A program made the translations under genes and the position numbers. Shown piece by piece: positions 24,186 to 36,681 of a stretch of DNA of 64,000 bases (position 1 is its first letter; each line of letters starts with the position of its first letter). The notes beneath the pieces are model-generated. The model saw nothing but the letters and a program-made list of their open reading frames with translations. It was not told the origin of the DNA and ran no database searches. This DNA is from Physcomitrium patens. Lineage: Eukaryota > Streptophyta > Bryopsida > Funariales > Funariaceae. The DNA lies in NCBI RefSeq assembly GCF_000002425.4, contig NC_037271.1:10798178-10862177 (forward strand), given 5' to 3'.

Positions 24186-26490
24186 ATGTTCCCGAAAACT
24201 AGATCTCAAAAACCTACTTTGAACCAAGGACTTAAATGTATTGGAAGACGTGGAGGCAAGATTGTGGTTAACAAGGAAGCAGCCCCTTCTCGAAAAACAC
24301 TCATTAATAGTAGAAGCAATGAAGAATTTCTTGGAGGAGACATTAGAAGGAATTTAGAAAAGGCTTTAGGAGACGTCGGGGGCAGCGAGCTATTGGAGGA
24401 GTTGGAAGTGGAGGAGTTAGAGACAGAACACGTAGACCCTGAAGACGGAGTATTTGGAGACGTGAACCTTAGGGAAATAGGAGAACAGGATAGGACCTTG
24501 GACTTTGTGCCTGCGGTCGAAGGATTTGTTCACGAGATGGCGACGGAGCGGCTTCCAGCTTTGGATCCCTTAGTTAGGCCACGAGGTTTGCCCGTGGCTA
24601 TGCCAGCAGGGCTATTAATGGCCACAGTTCCAGGAAATCTCCTCATGTTCTATGGCACCAAAGACGAGGATCCAACCCTACACCTGGAGAGGTACATAGA
24701 GATTTTGACAACATCCCTCATTGGGAACGAGGGGTATTACTTGGTTTGGTTCCCTGGAACCTTACACGGTGAGGCTTACAATTGGTACCGGGACCATGAT
24801 GAGGGACATTTTACCACGTAGTCCCAATTGCAAGTAGCCTTTTTAAACCACTTTAGGCCGGAGGTTGGACAAAGTACAGCCTTGAGAGCACTGGGAGCGG
24901 TATGACAGCAAAGAGACGAGGAAATGGCTAACTACATCAGGAGGTTTGACTTGGTCTGCATGTGTTATGTAGGAAGATTGTTGAATGGCGATACGTTAAA
25001 GTAATTCTTCATTGAAGGATTTGCTAATCGATCTACAATCAAGGGAGTATTAGAGAGAAACCCAGCCACTTTGGAAGAAGCCAAAACAGCGGCGCGCGTT
25101 GTAGATTTAATCGAGAGAAGTTATGAAAGGCATTGGAGGAAGGAAGATGAGTCTATCTCAGGGTTTATTCCAATTAATCCCATAAGCCAAGCGATAGGAC
25201 CAAGCACGTAAAGTACACCTCCGATAGTCGACAATGGTGCCCAATATTACAATGTCATGCCCACGGCCACCAGAGCTCCGGTATCCTTATTGGCGTTACT
25301 AGAGCCACAATTGGAGAGGAGAGTGGAGGACTTGGAGAAGAAAATACAGGCCGGACAAGAAGGTTTTCAAGACTCCATGATGAAGCAGATCCAAGCCTTG
25401 ACTGAGCAGATGGCATTCATGGTAAAGAATCAAAATTCAAACACCCCACCTCCTCGGATAGAGTCTGGTAACCATAACTCGGGGATTTGGTGCACTACTT
25501 GTGGCCAAAATGGGCATACATCTCTTCAGTGCCGAGTAAGGCCTCAAGGTAATCCAAATCCTCAACCATACCAGCCAACACAAGGCTATGGAAGAGATAG
25601 AGGACCTCAGCAATGGCAAGGAGGTTATCAAGGTGGTCCTCAAGGATATGGTAGAAGTGGCAGGCCTCGGAAGGAGTACCATGAGCTTTGCAGGAGATGG
25701 CATGAGCCGGGTCAGTGTTGGGATGACGGCCAACTATGGTCGTGTGGCAATTGTGGTGGCAATCACCCTACCCATGAATGTAGACAACCTGATAAGGTAA
25801 TTCAACTACCACCACCAATAACAAATCCTTATGAGAATGCGCGGAATAACATGAGAGATCAGAGACGACCTCATGGTGATGATCAGAGGGGCTTCAAACC
25901 TCCTAATCTCTACTACAACTATGAGGATTTCAGACAAAACCATCAACCTCTGGAAGGGTTACAAACCCACCAAGGTTATATCCCAGTTGCCCAAAATCAA
26001 CAAGGCGGCTATCGAAACTATGCAAACCAGAAACAAGGTCCATCTTCTAACCAAGATGTTAGAGTAGCGGAAGAGGTCTTATTGAATGGTCCTGCACCAT
26101 CTCTAGCAAAGATCACAGTGGTGATTGAAGAATATGAAGCACCTTCTAATTTAGTGACCCACGAATTGAAGAAGGACGGAGGCGGTGGCCATGAGAATGC
26201 TACTTTGGCTGTGATTACCCGAGGGCAAGCTCATAGGCAATCACCAATCGATGAAGAAGACTCAGATAGTAGTGAGTCTGAAGAGTTGTTGGATTTAGTA
26301 GCTCTTGAGGCGGCTGCAAAGGAGGCGGCAAGAATTACAAGGGAAGTAGGCGCCGCGGTGGGTGATAAAAGGTCATCTGAAGGTTCTGATCCAGGTAAAG
26401 GGTTAGAACTGGGTGAATGGGAGGGTCGAGATATTCCGGAGGAGGAGTTTGGAGGGTTGGGTCGTACGATGCCAACCTCTTACTAGAAGT
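24186..26490 (+). pseudogene. Element F: gag
   Basis: Gag builds the virus-like particle. The first methionine at 24186 follows the leader. The N-terminal part is acidic; a retrotransposon-gag fold is seen around 24640-24850 (GTKDEDPTLHLERYIE, then EAYNWYRDH). The C-terminal half (25257-26486) has a Gln/Gly/Pro-rich linker and two zinc knuckles, CTTCGQNGHTSLQC (CX2CX4HX4C) and CGNCGGNHPTHEC (CX2CX3HX4C), at about residues 80-95 and 160-180 of that half. The tail is rich in Glu and Ser. Part of a broken element. Confidence 0.85.
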
Positions 26491-26626
26491 ATGATCTCTG
26501 GAGGGACTTGCGGAGGATAAAGGCTGACATCTCAATTGCTCAACTATTAGAGATATCTCCTTTGATGAGGAAGAGTTTCAAAGAAGGATTGCCTAGGGCG
26601 AAGAGGAAGAAGAAGACTTAGAAGAA

Positions 26627-26830
26627 GACAGTGGCTAGGATACAAGCATCTATTAGGCGAATGGATGTGAAGGCAGTGGAGATCGAGGTCACTATCGTGG
26701 ACAAGGTGGTTCCGAATGTGCTCATTGATGGAGGTAGTGGGCTTAATATCATGCCACTTCATACCATGGAGAAGTTGGGGTTGAATTTAACCAGAACTTC
26801 ACCATTTGTATTAAACATGGCAGATTAGAG
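26627..26830 (+). pseudogene. Element F: protease
   Basis: Aspartic protease that cuts the Gag-Pol chain. The active-site motif VLIDGGSGLNIMPL is plain; the DGGSG form instead of DSGAT is typical of the Tat/Athila side of plant gypsy elements. A following LLLGRPWL stretch (about 26940-26965) is the usual C-terminal end of retroelement proteases. Confidence 0.85.
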
Positions 26831-26894
26831 TCCTGCTAGGCCTTTAGGCTAGATCACGAACTGTAAAATCTCTACAGGAGGAGAAGATTACTTA

Positions 26895-28900
26895 GTGACC
26901 TTCCATGTTATCAGGATGCACACTTCCAAAGAGTCTTTTCCACTTCTCTTAGGTCGTCCGTGGTTGAAGATGGCCAATGCCACCATCATGTGGGGTGGTG
27001 ATAAGCCCTCCATAGTTTACGGTCTATATGAAAACTCCACTAAAGTTAGAATCAAGCCTTTGATAGGATTCGAGGTGGTTGACACCATATCTATTGGAGA
27101 AGGTACACCATTAAAATCCGTGGATGGGATGACGTTTGAAGCTGAGGTTCAAACCTTGAAGTGTCTTGGTCCAAATCTCTACCATTGGTCAGACAATGGA
27201 GAGTATGCCAAGTGGCTCCAGGACAACCCTGATTCTTCATCAGAATTGACGGCAGGATTGAATTTCATTGGAATGGAGTTGGACGATGGTTTGACACCTT
27301 TAATTGAGGTAGATGTCCATTTGATTGGAATAGAGGATGCTAAGGGAGTAGAGGTTTTAGAGGAAAGTGAGCCTTTGGGAGGATCATTGAAATTTAAGAC
27401 TGGTTCTTCGGGAATTACGGTTGAAGAAGATGTTTTTAGTTATCCCAATGTGCCTTCGGATTGGTATCGGGATAATAATGAGCAATCTAACGTTGCTAAG
27501 GAAGACTGGAAGTTTGTGACAGTAGAGTTTGAAGGAGAAGAACCAAGACAAATGAAGATGGAAAGTCAACTAGAGGATGAAGAGATCAAGGCCTACTGTG
27601 AGTTGGTAAGAGAGTATCGGGAGGTCTTTGCATGGTCTTACAAGGAGTTAAAGGGAATTCCTCCTAAGATTGTAGAACATCAAATTCTCTTGATGACCGG
27701 TGCAGTGCCGATCAGGCAAAAGGAGAGGAGAATGAATCCTCAACTTCAATTGATTGTGAGAGAGGAACTGGAGAAATTACTCCAAGCAGGTTTTATTAAA
27801 CCTATTGAGATCACAGATTGGGTCTCTCCCATGGTGCTTGTAAAGAAGAAGAATGATAAACTTAGGGTGTGTGTGGATTATAGGAAGTTGAATTTTTGCA
27901 CCCAAAAAGACCACTTCCCCTTGCCATTTATCACTAGCATCTTGGAAGAAGTGGCAAGTCACGATTTATACACATTTATGGATGGATATTCTGGATACAA
28001 CCAAGTGTCTATTGCACTTGAAGATCGACACAAGACTGCATTTACGACACCTTGGGAGACGTTTGTGTGGCATGTAATGCCATTTGGATTATGTAATGCC
28101 CCTGCTACTTTCCAACGACTGGTGATGTCTATCTTCTCAGACTTGTTATACAAATCAATGGCCGTGTTCATTGATGATTTCAGCATCCAATCTGATGCAG
28201 ATTCTCACATTCATTTGGTGAAAGAAAGCTTAGAGAAGTGCAAGAAAGCTCGAATGGCCCTGAATCCAGAAAAAACCTATCTTGCCTTGACTAGAGGCAT
28301 TTTATTGGGATATATGGTTAGTAAGAGGGGTCGTGAGCCCGAGCCAGAAAAGGTGAAGGTAATTCAGAATTTATCACCTCCTACCAGTGTGAAGGAAGTG
28401 CAACGTGTATTGGGACACACCGGTTGGTATAGAAAGTTGATTGAAGTTTACGCCACTATTACCCTTCCCATCACTAGCCTTCAGAAGAAAGGCACCAACT
28501 TTATATGGACTCAGGCTTGTAATGATGCTTTCGAGGTTCTAAAGAAGGAATTGTCTTCTTATCTAATATTGAGGCCCCCGAGGTGGGACTTGCCTTTCCA
28601 CATCTATTGTGATGCAAGTGCAGTGGCGGTTGGCAGCATTCTATGCCAACTTGTAGAAAGCCCAAGCAAGGGCAAGGATCATCTAATTGCCTATGCTAGT
28701 AGGCAATTAAATCTTGCAGAGAAAAATTATTCCACCACTGAGAGGGAATGTCTAGCCATGGTGTTCTCAGCTAAGAAGTTTAGACATTATCTGTTGAGCA
28801 ACAAAGTGGTTTTTTTATGTGGATCACATCGCCATCAAGTATTTGGTTAACAAATCTGAGTTGAGCGGTCGGCTAGCTAGGTGGGTCTTGTTGCTATAAG
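26895..28900 (+). pseudogene. Element F: reverse transcriptase and RNase H
   Basis: RT copies the element RNA; RNase H removes it. RT fingers and palm lie at about 27690-28190: WVSPMVLVKKKNDKLRVCVD, MDGYSGYNQVSI, MPFGLCNAPATFQ and the catalytic motif VFIDDFSI in place of the common YVDD. The thumb and connection follow (GHTGWYRKLIEVYA). RNase H is at about 28590-28850 (FHIYCDASAVAVGSI, YASRQLNLAEKNYSTTE, RECLAMVFSAKKFRHYL). About 250 residues between protease and RT are poorly conserved and acidic. Part of a broken element. Confidence 0.92.
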
Positions 28901-28914
28901 AGTTTGATTACACT

Positions 28915-30294
28915 GTGGAGTACAAACCTGGATCCATACACAAACAAGCAGATCACATGTCAAGATTGCCTGGAGGAATGGAGACCCACCCGATTGATAA
29001 TAGATTGATAGACGAGAGTCTTTTCTTGGTGACAGCTAGACCAGCATGGTATTCTAGGATTATTGAGTTCTTGACTACTCAACAATTGTCAGTGGATTTA
29101 TCCAAGGACGAGAGGCGGAAGATTCGGGTCAATAGTCGTCATTTTGTGGTGTTAGGGAACCGGTTGTATCGACGTGGATTGGATGGAGTGTTAAGACATT
29201 GTGTGATGGAAGATGAGGTTCCTTCCATTTTGTCGGCTTGTCATGACAGTGCGTGTGGCGGACATTTTTCTGGCCAATTGAGTGGTCAGAAAATTCTTAG
29301 GGCTGGTTATTACTGGCCAACACTCTTCAAAGACGCTCATACCTATGTGAGGCGTTGTGATGCATGTCAGAGATTTGCTAGGAATGACCTTCACATGCAG
29401 TTGCCTCTTCACATTTCCCTACCATTGGTGCCATTCGAGAAGTGGGGCATCGATTACGTGGGAGAGATTCATCCTCATTCATCTCGAGGAATGGCATATA
29501 TTGTAGTGGCCACCGAATATCTCACTAAGTGGGCTGAAGCCAAGGCTGTGAGGACAAATGATGCCAAAAATGCTGCGATCTTTCTCTTTGAGAATGTGAT
29601 TACTAGATTTGGAGTCCCGAAGATCCTTGTGAGTGATCGAGGTACTCATTTCCTCAACGAGGTGATTGAATCCATGACTGAGCAATTCCAGATTGATCAC
29701 CGGAAGACTACACCCTATCACCCTCAAACCAATGGTCAGACAGAGCGAGTCAACCAAACACTGGGTACTATATTGAAGAAAACTATTAGAGACTCCAAGC
29801 GTCATTGGGATGTGAAACTGCCAGCCGCCTTATGGGCATATAAAACAACATTCAAGGTCACCACGCAGGCTACGCCATTCTCTCTAGTCTATGGACTGGA
29901 AGCAGTTTTACCAATCGAGTTTGAGGTTCCATCCCTTCGGATTGCAGTAGATTCCAGATTGACTGACAGACAATCTTTAAAGACAAGGTTGTACGAGCTC
30001 GAGGCATTGGATGAGAGCAGGAGACGAGGGGCTCAACACATTGAGGCCATTCAGAGGCGGCGCAAGGTCGTGTTTGATAAACGGAACAAGACTCGGGTCT
30101 TGCAACCTGGTATGCTAGTATTGTTACAAGACGCTCGGAAGATCGACTTTCCAAGCAAGTTTGATGCCATATGGTTGGGTCCTTATCTTGTCAAGGAGGT
30201 GTTTTTAAACAACTCCGTACAATTGGAGACCTTGAATGGTCAATTGTTTCCCACACGAACATCAAGTAGCAGGTGTAAAGAATATAAGACATGA
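28915..30294 (+). pseudogene. Element F: integrase
   Basis: Inserts element DNA into the host genome. The HHCC zinc domain is at about residues 103-150 (CHDSACGGHFSG, CDACQRF), the catalytic core with D...D...E at about residues 180-300 (WGIDYVGEIHPH, VSDRGTHFLNEVI, TNGQTERVNQTLG) and a C-terminal SH3-like part ending PSKFDAIWLGPYLVKEVF. No chromodomain follows. The sequence to 30432 is a short 3' untranslated part; a purine-rich run (about 30378-30400) stands some 35 bases before the LTR and not right against it. Confidence 0.92.
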
Positions 30295-30432
30295 GAGAGC
30301 GTACTTTTGGGCAAAAGCTCCACCTTTCTATCTTATGACAAGGCGACAATATGAACTGGCATGGTAAAAATACTTTAAAGGACAAAAAATGGCAAGTACA
30401 AGCTGGATTCGTCCCTTGATGGTCGCCAATTA

Positions 30433-32186
30433 TGTGAGCCCAAAAGTTGGTTCACATTGTTGGTTAAACTAAAAAAATCTAAAAAAAATGAGGATTTTGA
30501 CTATATTTTTTTATAATAAGTTAGTTATAGACATTAATGTTAGTGGCTTATTGATGATTAGTAGTGGAAAGAAAAATCAAAGAAGAAGGAAGTGGTGGAA
30601 AAGATAAGAAAAAGAGCCAAAAGAAAAAAAAAAAAAAAAAAAAAAAAAGGCCAAGAAGAGAGAAGGAAGAAGATGAAGAGGGACAAGGAGAAGAAGAAGA
30701 AAAAGGAGAAGAAAATAATTAGAAGTAAATTTATTGTCATGGGGTTGTCAAATTGTTGGTTCTTAATGATCTAGAACTTAGATTTGGGTGTATGAATAGT
30801 CAAACTTGATGTTTAAATATGTTTTAAACATATTGGTGGAGTTAGTTTTGTCAAAAAAAATGCTTTGAATTGGGGGTTTTGGGCATGCCCAGCCCTAAAA
30901 TCGGGTTTAGGACTTAGGATTAATGTGGGCCCTTGATCTTGATTAGGATTGGTGGATTTGGATGGTGGGGATGTGGCCGCCACCCTTTGGTCTCTTCCTA
31001 CTTGGATAAGAGGGTGGGGGTGGCCACACTCCATCTCTTTTTTTTTTTTTTTTTTTTTTGGGCGAAGCCATGCCAAATTGCTTCCCCACGTACCCTTGTT
31101 TATATAGAGCTGCAATTGCGCAGCTGTAGTGTATTAGTTATTTGGAAATAGAATGTCAAACTTTACCAATAGTTAGATCTTGTCGTTAGCTTCCTCGGGA
31201 CAATAGGCACGCTTTGTTGGAGAGAAAACAAGAAAGTTGTGGTGTTTTAGTGACAAGGAGGTCAGCTGCCGGCCAGATCTGGAGGTCCGACTTTGGAAGG
31301 CGATTGTTGGCGGACAATATTGAATTTGGAGCTGAAACTTTTGTAGTGGATGGTTCTTGTTGTCAGCTTTGCAAGGACTATTTGCACGCTTAGATTGAGA
31401 AAAGGCCAAGGAAGTTATGGTGGTTGGAGTGAAGAGGAGTCGGCCGTGGTGAAGATGTAGCACTCCGCCAACTCAAGCTACTTTGGAAGGTCATATCTTG
31501 GAATTCACTCAAGATTTTCAAGAAAAAATTATTGGAGGTGATGCGGCTTCAATTCTAGTTTCTGGAATGCTAAAGCATATGCGTTGCACAACTGGAATGG
31601 AGCAAGGGCAAGGGTTTTTGTGGCCAGGGGTACTCTGACTAGGCCGAGAAAGTCAGGCAACTTTGAGGCAAGATTTCTTTTAGCTTAATTGTTGTTTTGC
31701 ATTGAATTTTGTTGGAGGACAAGCGCTTGTAAGTCTACTTTCTAAAATAGTAAAGCTTGTTATAAACAAGTTAGTGATGCAACCATTGTAGTGGAATTCG
31801 TGCAAGGGGGTCGATACCATGACTGGAAGGAGGCGACTTCCAATTTTCTTTAATTTTTAGGATGAATCTTGGATAAATTAGGTCAATTGCACGAATTGTC
31901 AGTTGGATGATAAGTTGACTTATGGTTGGATGAATGAATCTTTAGGTGAAAATTGGATGAACAAACTTTGGATGAATGAATGTTATGGGATGAATGAGAA
32001 TTAAGGGATGGATGATTGATGAATGGAAATTTAGGATGAATGAACTTAGGATTTATGGATGAACTTAGGATTTATGGATGAACTTAGGGTTTATGAATAA
32101 ACTTAGGGTTTATAAAAATTACGTGTGAGTGAAGTTAATCCACTTGACTACTAAACGCAATTAAGGGTGGAGGAATTTAGCTCACA
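30433..32186 (+). mobile_element. 3' LTR of F
   Basis: Nearly identical to 22004-23759. Differences I noted: one near the start, one in the GGCCGCC stretch, three near the tandem end, plus run-length changes in the A and T tracts. Confidence 0.95.
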
Positions 32187-32191
32187 GATGC

Positions 32192-33394
32192 AGACACCGT
32201 AATGGCTTGAGCTTCATTCACAAACATTTTTAACTCTGGTTGTTGAAAACCATTGATTAATATGGATAAGATAAATGCCTCCAATATTTGGTGATTTGGC
32301 CACTTACTGAGTATATCAGCCATCTGGCCATAATACGATTCTACCACCTCCCGTAGGAAAAATTTTGCTGTTCATTAACCTCTCTCGAAGACGATCCTCG
32401 AAACCTATTGGCCAAAAATGAGTTAAAAATGCATTCTTCAATGCTTCCCAATTCGGAAATTGACCCATTGGTTGGTGGTTGTACCATTCAAACGCCATGT
32501 TCTGTATGGTTGCTGGCAACTATTGTAACCAAATATCTTCAGTTCTTCCATTATTGGCTACACATGCTGTCAAAAGCTGAGACAAATGTTAATCAGGATC
32601 CATACCTATAAATCCCCTAAAAGTAGGTAATGGAGCCAAGCTTGTTGTGCGATCGCTCACGTCACCCATTTGTACTACTATTGGAACCGCTGGACCACCC
32701 GTCGCCATTGAAGAGGACAATGTGCCGCTTAATCTCTTATTAAAATTACTACTACCTTCCCCAATTATCTTTTTCAGACTTTCCAACTTCCTCAATTTAC
32801 TATTATTATCCCTGAATAAGTTAATTGATTGAATTGGAGGTAAAAATAATGGATTTTAAAATACGCTGAATTGGCCCTTATTGGCAAGCAATTTATGCCA
32901 TTCTACGAAATCAATTTTTATAGAATCGGCAATTTTTGCTATTGAAAAGGTATCCAACAGAGTACCCAATTCTTCTATGTTTCTTCCACTTGCAGTTAAC
33001 GAGTTCAAGAGATACGCTGGATTGTTGACAAAAATTTTTGTGAGTACTCTTGGTAATTTTCTTAACGGTATATATGTTTGAAATATTAGAGAACGGTCAG
33101 CTTCTCGATATGCTCGGATATGCCGACAGGCATGCAACCATGGCTTAATCCAACTTTGTTGATGCTTCTGTTTTAACTTGCATACTTGCTCATTTTGCAA
33201 TGATTCTCTTGTGTGCACTATCTCTTGTCTTTCTTTTGACTGGCCTGTTTTCTTTACTACAATGTTCACATTCTTAATAACCATAAACTTTCATTATATA
33301 CTATTGAATTTGCTTCCTATTTTCCATCTACTCATCCTGTAGTTAATTCCTAACACTCAATGCTATTGTCGATCTCCAATAGCGGCATCAAAAA
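32192..33394 (-). pseudogene. Element D: gag
   Basis: Minus-strand gag fossil. The retrotransposon-gag signature FEWYNHQPMGQFPNWEALK and the following FLTHFWP lie at about 32410-32480. Further upstream (32856-33284) a basic stretch (QVCKLKQKHQQSWIKPWLHA) and a helical part (FVNNPAYLLNSLTASGRN) follow. The 5' LTR starts at 33395 (in plus coordinates its left end). No zinc knuckle is seen in what remains. Broken. Confidence 0.75.
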
Positions 33395-34164
33395 TGTGAT
33401 TGTCATTTTACTTATTCTACAATTCTTTCTAGAATAAACATGTATAGGAGAATTCGAACACAGGAAAAGACTAAGCGCATGAGTTTTACTTGTTAGGATC
33501 ACACAATTAACTATATTCTGAACCACTAAAATACTAAGAAATACTACAATGCTTCCTCCCAGTGACAATACTCTTTTATCAATTGATAACCACAATGTGC
33601 AACCCTGCACTCTCAAAAGAACTCTCAAAACTCAATAAATTCCATCCAACACTAAGAATAACACACTTCACTCCAACCAATCTGAATTCACAGAATTCTT
33701 ATAATTATAGACTTCTTCTATTGAAACACACACACACAACTTTTAATAAACAATAATCATAATCTTCCATCCATAATCAATCTTCCAATAACTTTTCATA
33801 TAATTCAATCACTTAGTACTCCAATTACAAAATCAATAACTCATAAATCAATCTCTGATTTATTCTACAGACTCACTTCTCAGTATTCAGAAACTATCCA
33901 TTATTCTTCAACAACAAAGAAAACAAAAGAAATAAAGAAAAAGCACCAAGCTTAATCCCGACTCAAGACTATCACAATCTCGCCTCCCAAGAAACTTCTA
34001 CAACTCCTATATAATTGCTATTGATTTTGAAATTCTAACCGTAATCCTATAATAACTGCTTTTAATAACTGAATCAATCATCCATCTTCCTAAACTGACT
34101 ATTCTATGGACTATTAATCTATTTTACCAATATCTTACAAAAACGAATTAATATCTTTTCTATA
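33395..34164 (-). mobile_element. 5' LTR of D
   Basis: 770 bp, same length as its partner at 13177-13946, with scattered transitions. Followed by target copy GTATC (34165-34169) and C-element sequence. Confidence 0.92.
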
Positions 34165-34169
34165 GTATC

Positions 34170-36681
34170 TCTTCTTTTGTACTTCTATAATCTTGCTTTA
34201 GAGTGGTACTTCTCTAAAATCCTTAAATTCTTCAACAACTCTTGGTAATGGCTTCTCCCTCAATCTATCTTGATTTTGATCATGATTAGGAGGCACGGTC
34301 TAAAATTGTATAGCTTTCTTTTTATCTTCACTCTATATTTGTACATAAGCTGAACCATCATTAATAACTTTTGTTTCCATCTATATTGCTATAATATAAG
34401 GTTGTCTTAAAATCAATGGATATGATATTGTATCTTGAACAAAGAAATGTTGTTCTTTTATAACATCTCTAATCCGGGTTTTAACATCTAGACAAACTCC
34501 ATATAATTTATCTTACGTATTATTAGTTGCTTATATTATCCATCCATATTCCATATCAATTGGCCATCTCTGCTTCTTATAAAGATCCATAGACATAAGA
34601 TTTATTTCAGAACCATGGGCAATCAAAGCAACAATTGATTCTTCTATATTACCTACTTTTATCAATACTTCTGTAGTTATTCTTGTCCTATGCTTTTGAG
34701 TATAATAGCTTGAAGCTTCTATTTTCTTATCACTACACTCCTCAAAATGTACTTATTGATTATAAACATTCTTTTCATTTATTGATTGCTTGTAACCTTT
34801 ATCACTTTCTTCTTCAGTCTTACATAATCTTGCATCAATAGTATGACTCATCTTAGCTTTGTCCATTAATTGTTTCTTCTTTTTAAAACTGTCAATGATA
34901 ACATCATGAAACTTTTTTTTTTTTTAATTTCCAAAATCTCTTTCAATGTGAATTCCACCTTGGCATTTAATACACATTCTTCCATTACTCCCTTTAAATT
35001 TATTGTTGCTTCAATATCAAAGAGTAGCTTATAAGCTATTCATTTATTTTTATCTTTTGTCTCTTTTATTTTTTCTTCTAATGTTGTTGAAGTATCATTT
35101 ACAAGAAATTCTTGTGAAGCTATTTCATGAGCCTTGTCTCCTTAAGTTTGCCTCTTAATAGAATTTTCTTCTCTTGTATTATCAAAATTTCCTCGTCTCT
35201 TTTCTTCCATCAAAGCTTCATACTGCCTCTTAGTAAAATATGCATGAACTGAAAGAACTTCTATAGGATCAATCTAATTTATTGCACCTCATGTTATAGC
35301 TATATTTTTCAACAATGCTTCTCGAGGAAATTTTTCTTTCTGTATTATAGAAATGATAGAAGTCTAAAATCTACTTGTCTCTATACTTCTATCAAAGTCA
35401 TCATCTACTTTAGCACCATAACTTGTATTGTCTCGTATTCTTACTCCATGTTTTACTAAATAGTCTTGAATCAATGCTCTCATACCTCTCTTGCCAAAAT
35501 TGGTTTGAAAGAAATCCTTTGTATCCTTTAATGCTATCTTTCCATCTTTCTAGTAAATAATCCCTTGCTACACCATATCATTAAATTTATTGCAATCCTT
35601 CCTAGTATGAAAAGTATTATTACACCAAATATACCTTTGTATATATCCTTACTTAAAAATACTCTTTAAATTATTTATAGAAGTCTTTTTTTTAAGTCTT
35701 GCTAATTTGATTTGAAGATTCTATATCTTTTATATAATTTCTTCAATTTCTACATCTTTTTTTTTTGATAAAGATGTTGGAAGTTGAATAGTAGGAATTT
35801 TTGGTCATATTGTATGTACTTGAATTTTAGGTGCTCATACTACTCTTGGAATATTAACCCTATACTTTCTCTTTTCTTGCTTTGCAAGTAATCCAACCGC
35901 ATCTTTAATATTTTTTTATTTTGTTGTCAATCTTTCATCTTCTTCTATGTCCTCAAGAGGCAATTCCAATTTTTCTTGTAATTCTCTATTAGCAGCTTGA
36001 AGAAATAATTCAACCTTATTTGGCTCCAATGTCAATTTTTCCATCTTTGACAATTGAGAATACTGCCTCTTAAATTCTCTTAATAGCTCTATTACTTGTA
36101 AATTCTTACTAGGCCACTCAATCCATTCTAAAAATAATTTCTTGGTAGCACAATTGATGTCTTCTAGGAAATATTTGTCTTTTAATGCATGTAAAAAAGT
36201 CTTCCATGAATTTCCATAATACTTCATAATTGATGAAACATGTTCTCTTATTTTCGATATTGTAGCAAGCCCAAATAGTCTAATCATCTTCTTCTCAAAA
36301 ACCTGATTTAATTCCATTTTTCATACATAATATCTTAATTACTTGGAAATATCTCTACCATCAAATTAGTCAATCTTGTTAACCACCGCTTGTAATGCTT
36401 TGGTTGCCAAAACTTCTTTGCGATCATTTTCATGTTGCTATTGCAAAAATAGTTTAAATACTTGAAACATTTTTGTAATATTTGGATTCAAGAACATACC
36501 TTGTTTACTAGTAGAAAATATATATGAGGCTCTATTTGAAGATCTACTTGCAATTCCATCCAAAGCTTCATCAAAAACATCAAATTCAACCTACCTACTT
36601 TCTTATGCCATCAATTCCAAATAACAACTAATATGATGCAATACCTTCTACTCCAAAATTTTATGTCGGATTGACCACTTA
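34170..36681 (-). pseudogene. Gag and protease part of old C element
   Basis: Minus-strand fossil colinear with 47940-50300 of the plus copy. Protease-linked sequence lies at about 34330-34870; the clearest gag piece (35916-36317) reads RLFGLATISKIREHVS and KYYGNSWKTFLHALKDKYF, close to ELFGLTTISEIRDHIT and NSWEVFSHALKDKYF in the plus copy. At 36650-36681 the leader beside the LTR reads, on the minus strand, TAAGTGGTCAATCCGACAT, the same leader as in the plus copy (TAAGTAGTGAATCCAACG) and at 59300. Many breaks. Confidence 0.85.

Larger units (their letters stand above)
22004..32186 (+). mobile_element. Element F: young, structurally complete gypsy element
   Basis: A 10.2-kb plus-strand element with LTRs 22004-23759 and 30433-32186, perfect target duplication GATGC (21999-22003, 32187-32191), primer-site candidate, gag, protease, RT, RNase H and integrase in Ty3/gypsy order. 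The two LTRs show only about five substitutions plus homopolymer length changes, so insertion is recent (well under a million years at usual plant rates). Its GC content is visibly higher than the surroundings. All parts are present, but the reading frame is interrupted at about half a dozen places, so this copy is broken. Protease (LIDGGSGLN) and RT (FIDDFS) motifs lean towards the non-chromodomain Tat/Athila branch; no chromodomain or downstream ORF is seen. Confidence 0.95.
13177..34164 (-). mobile_element. Element D: gypsy element with four nested insertions
   Basis: Minus-strand element bounded by 770-bp LTRs (13177-13946 and 33395-34164) and a perfect 5-bp target duplication GTATC (13172-13176, 34165-34169) inside the C element; C coding sequence rejoins across it. 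Parts by minus-strand order: gag 32192-33300, RNase H/integrase 18500-20464, extra ORF region 16275-17077 and 13950-15128. Inserted later: E (15129-16274), a C solo LTR, an A solo LTR and F. Without these D is about 7 kb. LTRs differ by a few percent, so it is middle-aged; it is broken in many places. A purine run AGGAGTGGGG abuts the 3' LTR; the primer-site candidate beside the 5' LTR (TGATGCCGCTATTGGAGATC on the minus strand) resembles, weakly, an Asp-tRNA type site. Confidence 0.88.

Noticed and set aside
30558-30774. Lys/Glu-rich or Phe/Ser-rich proteins
   Set aside because: Translations of the poly-A/GA tract in the F LTR.
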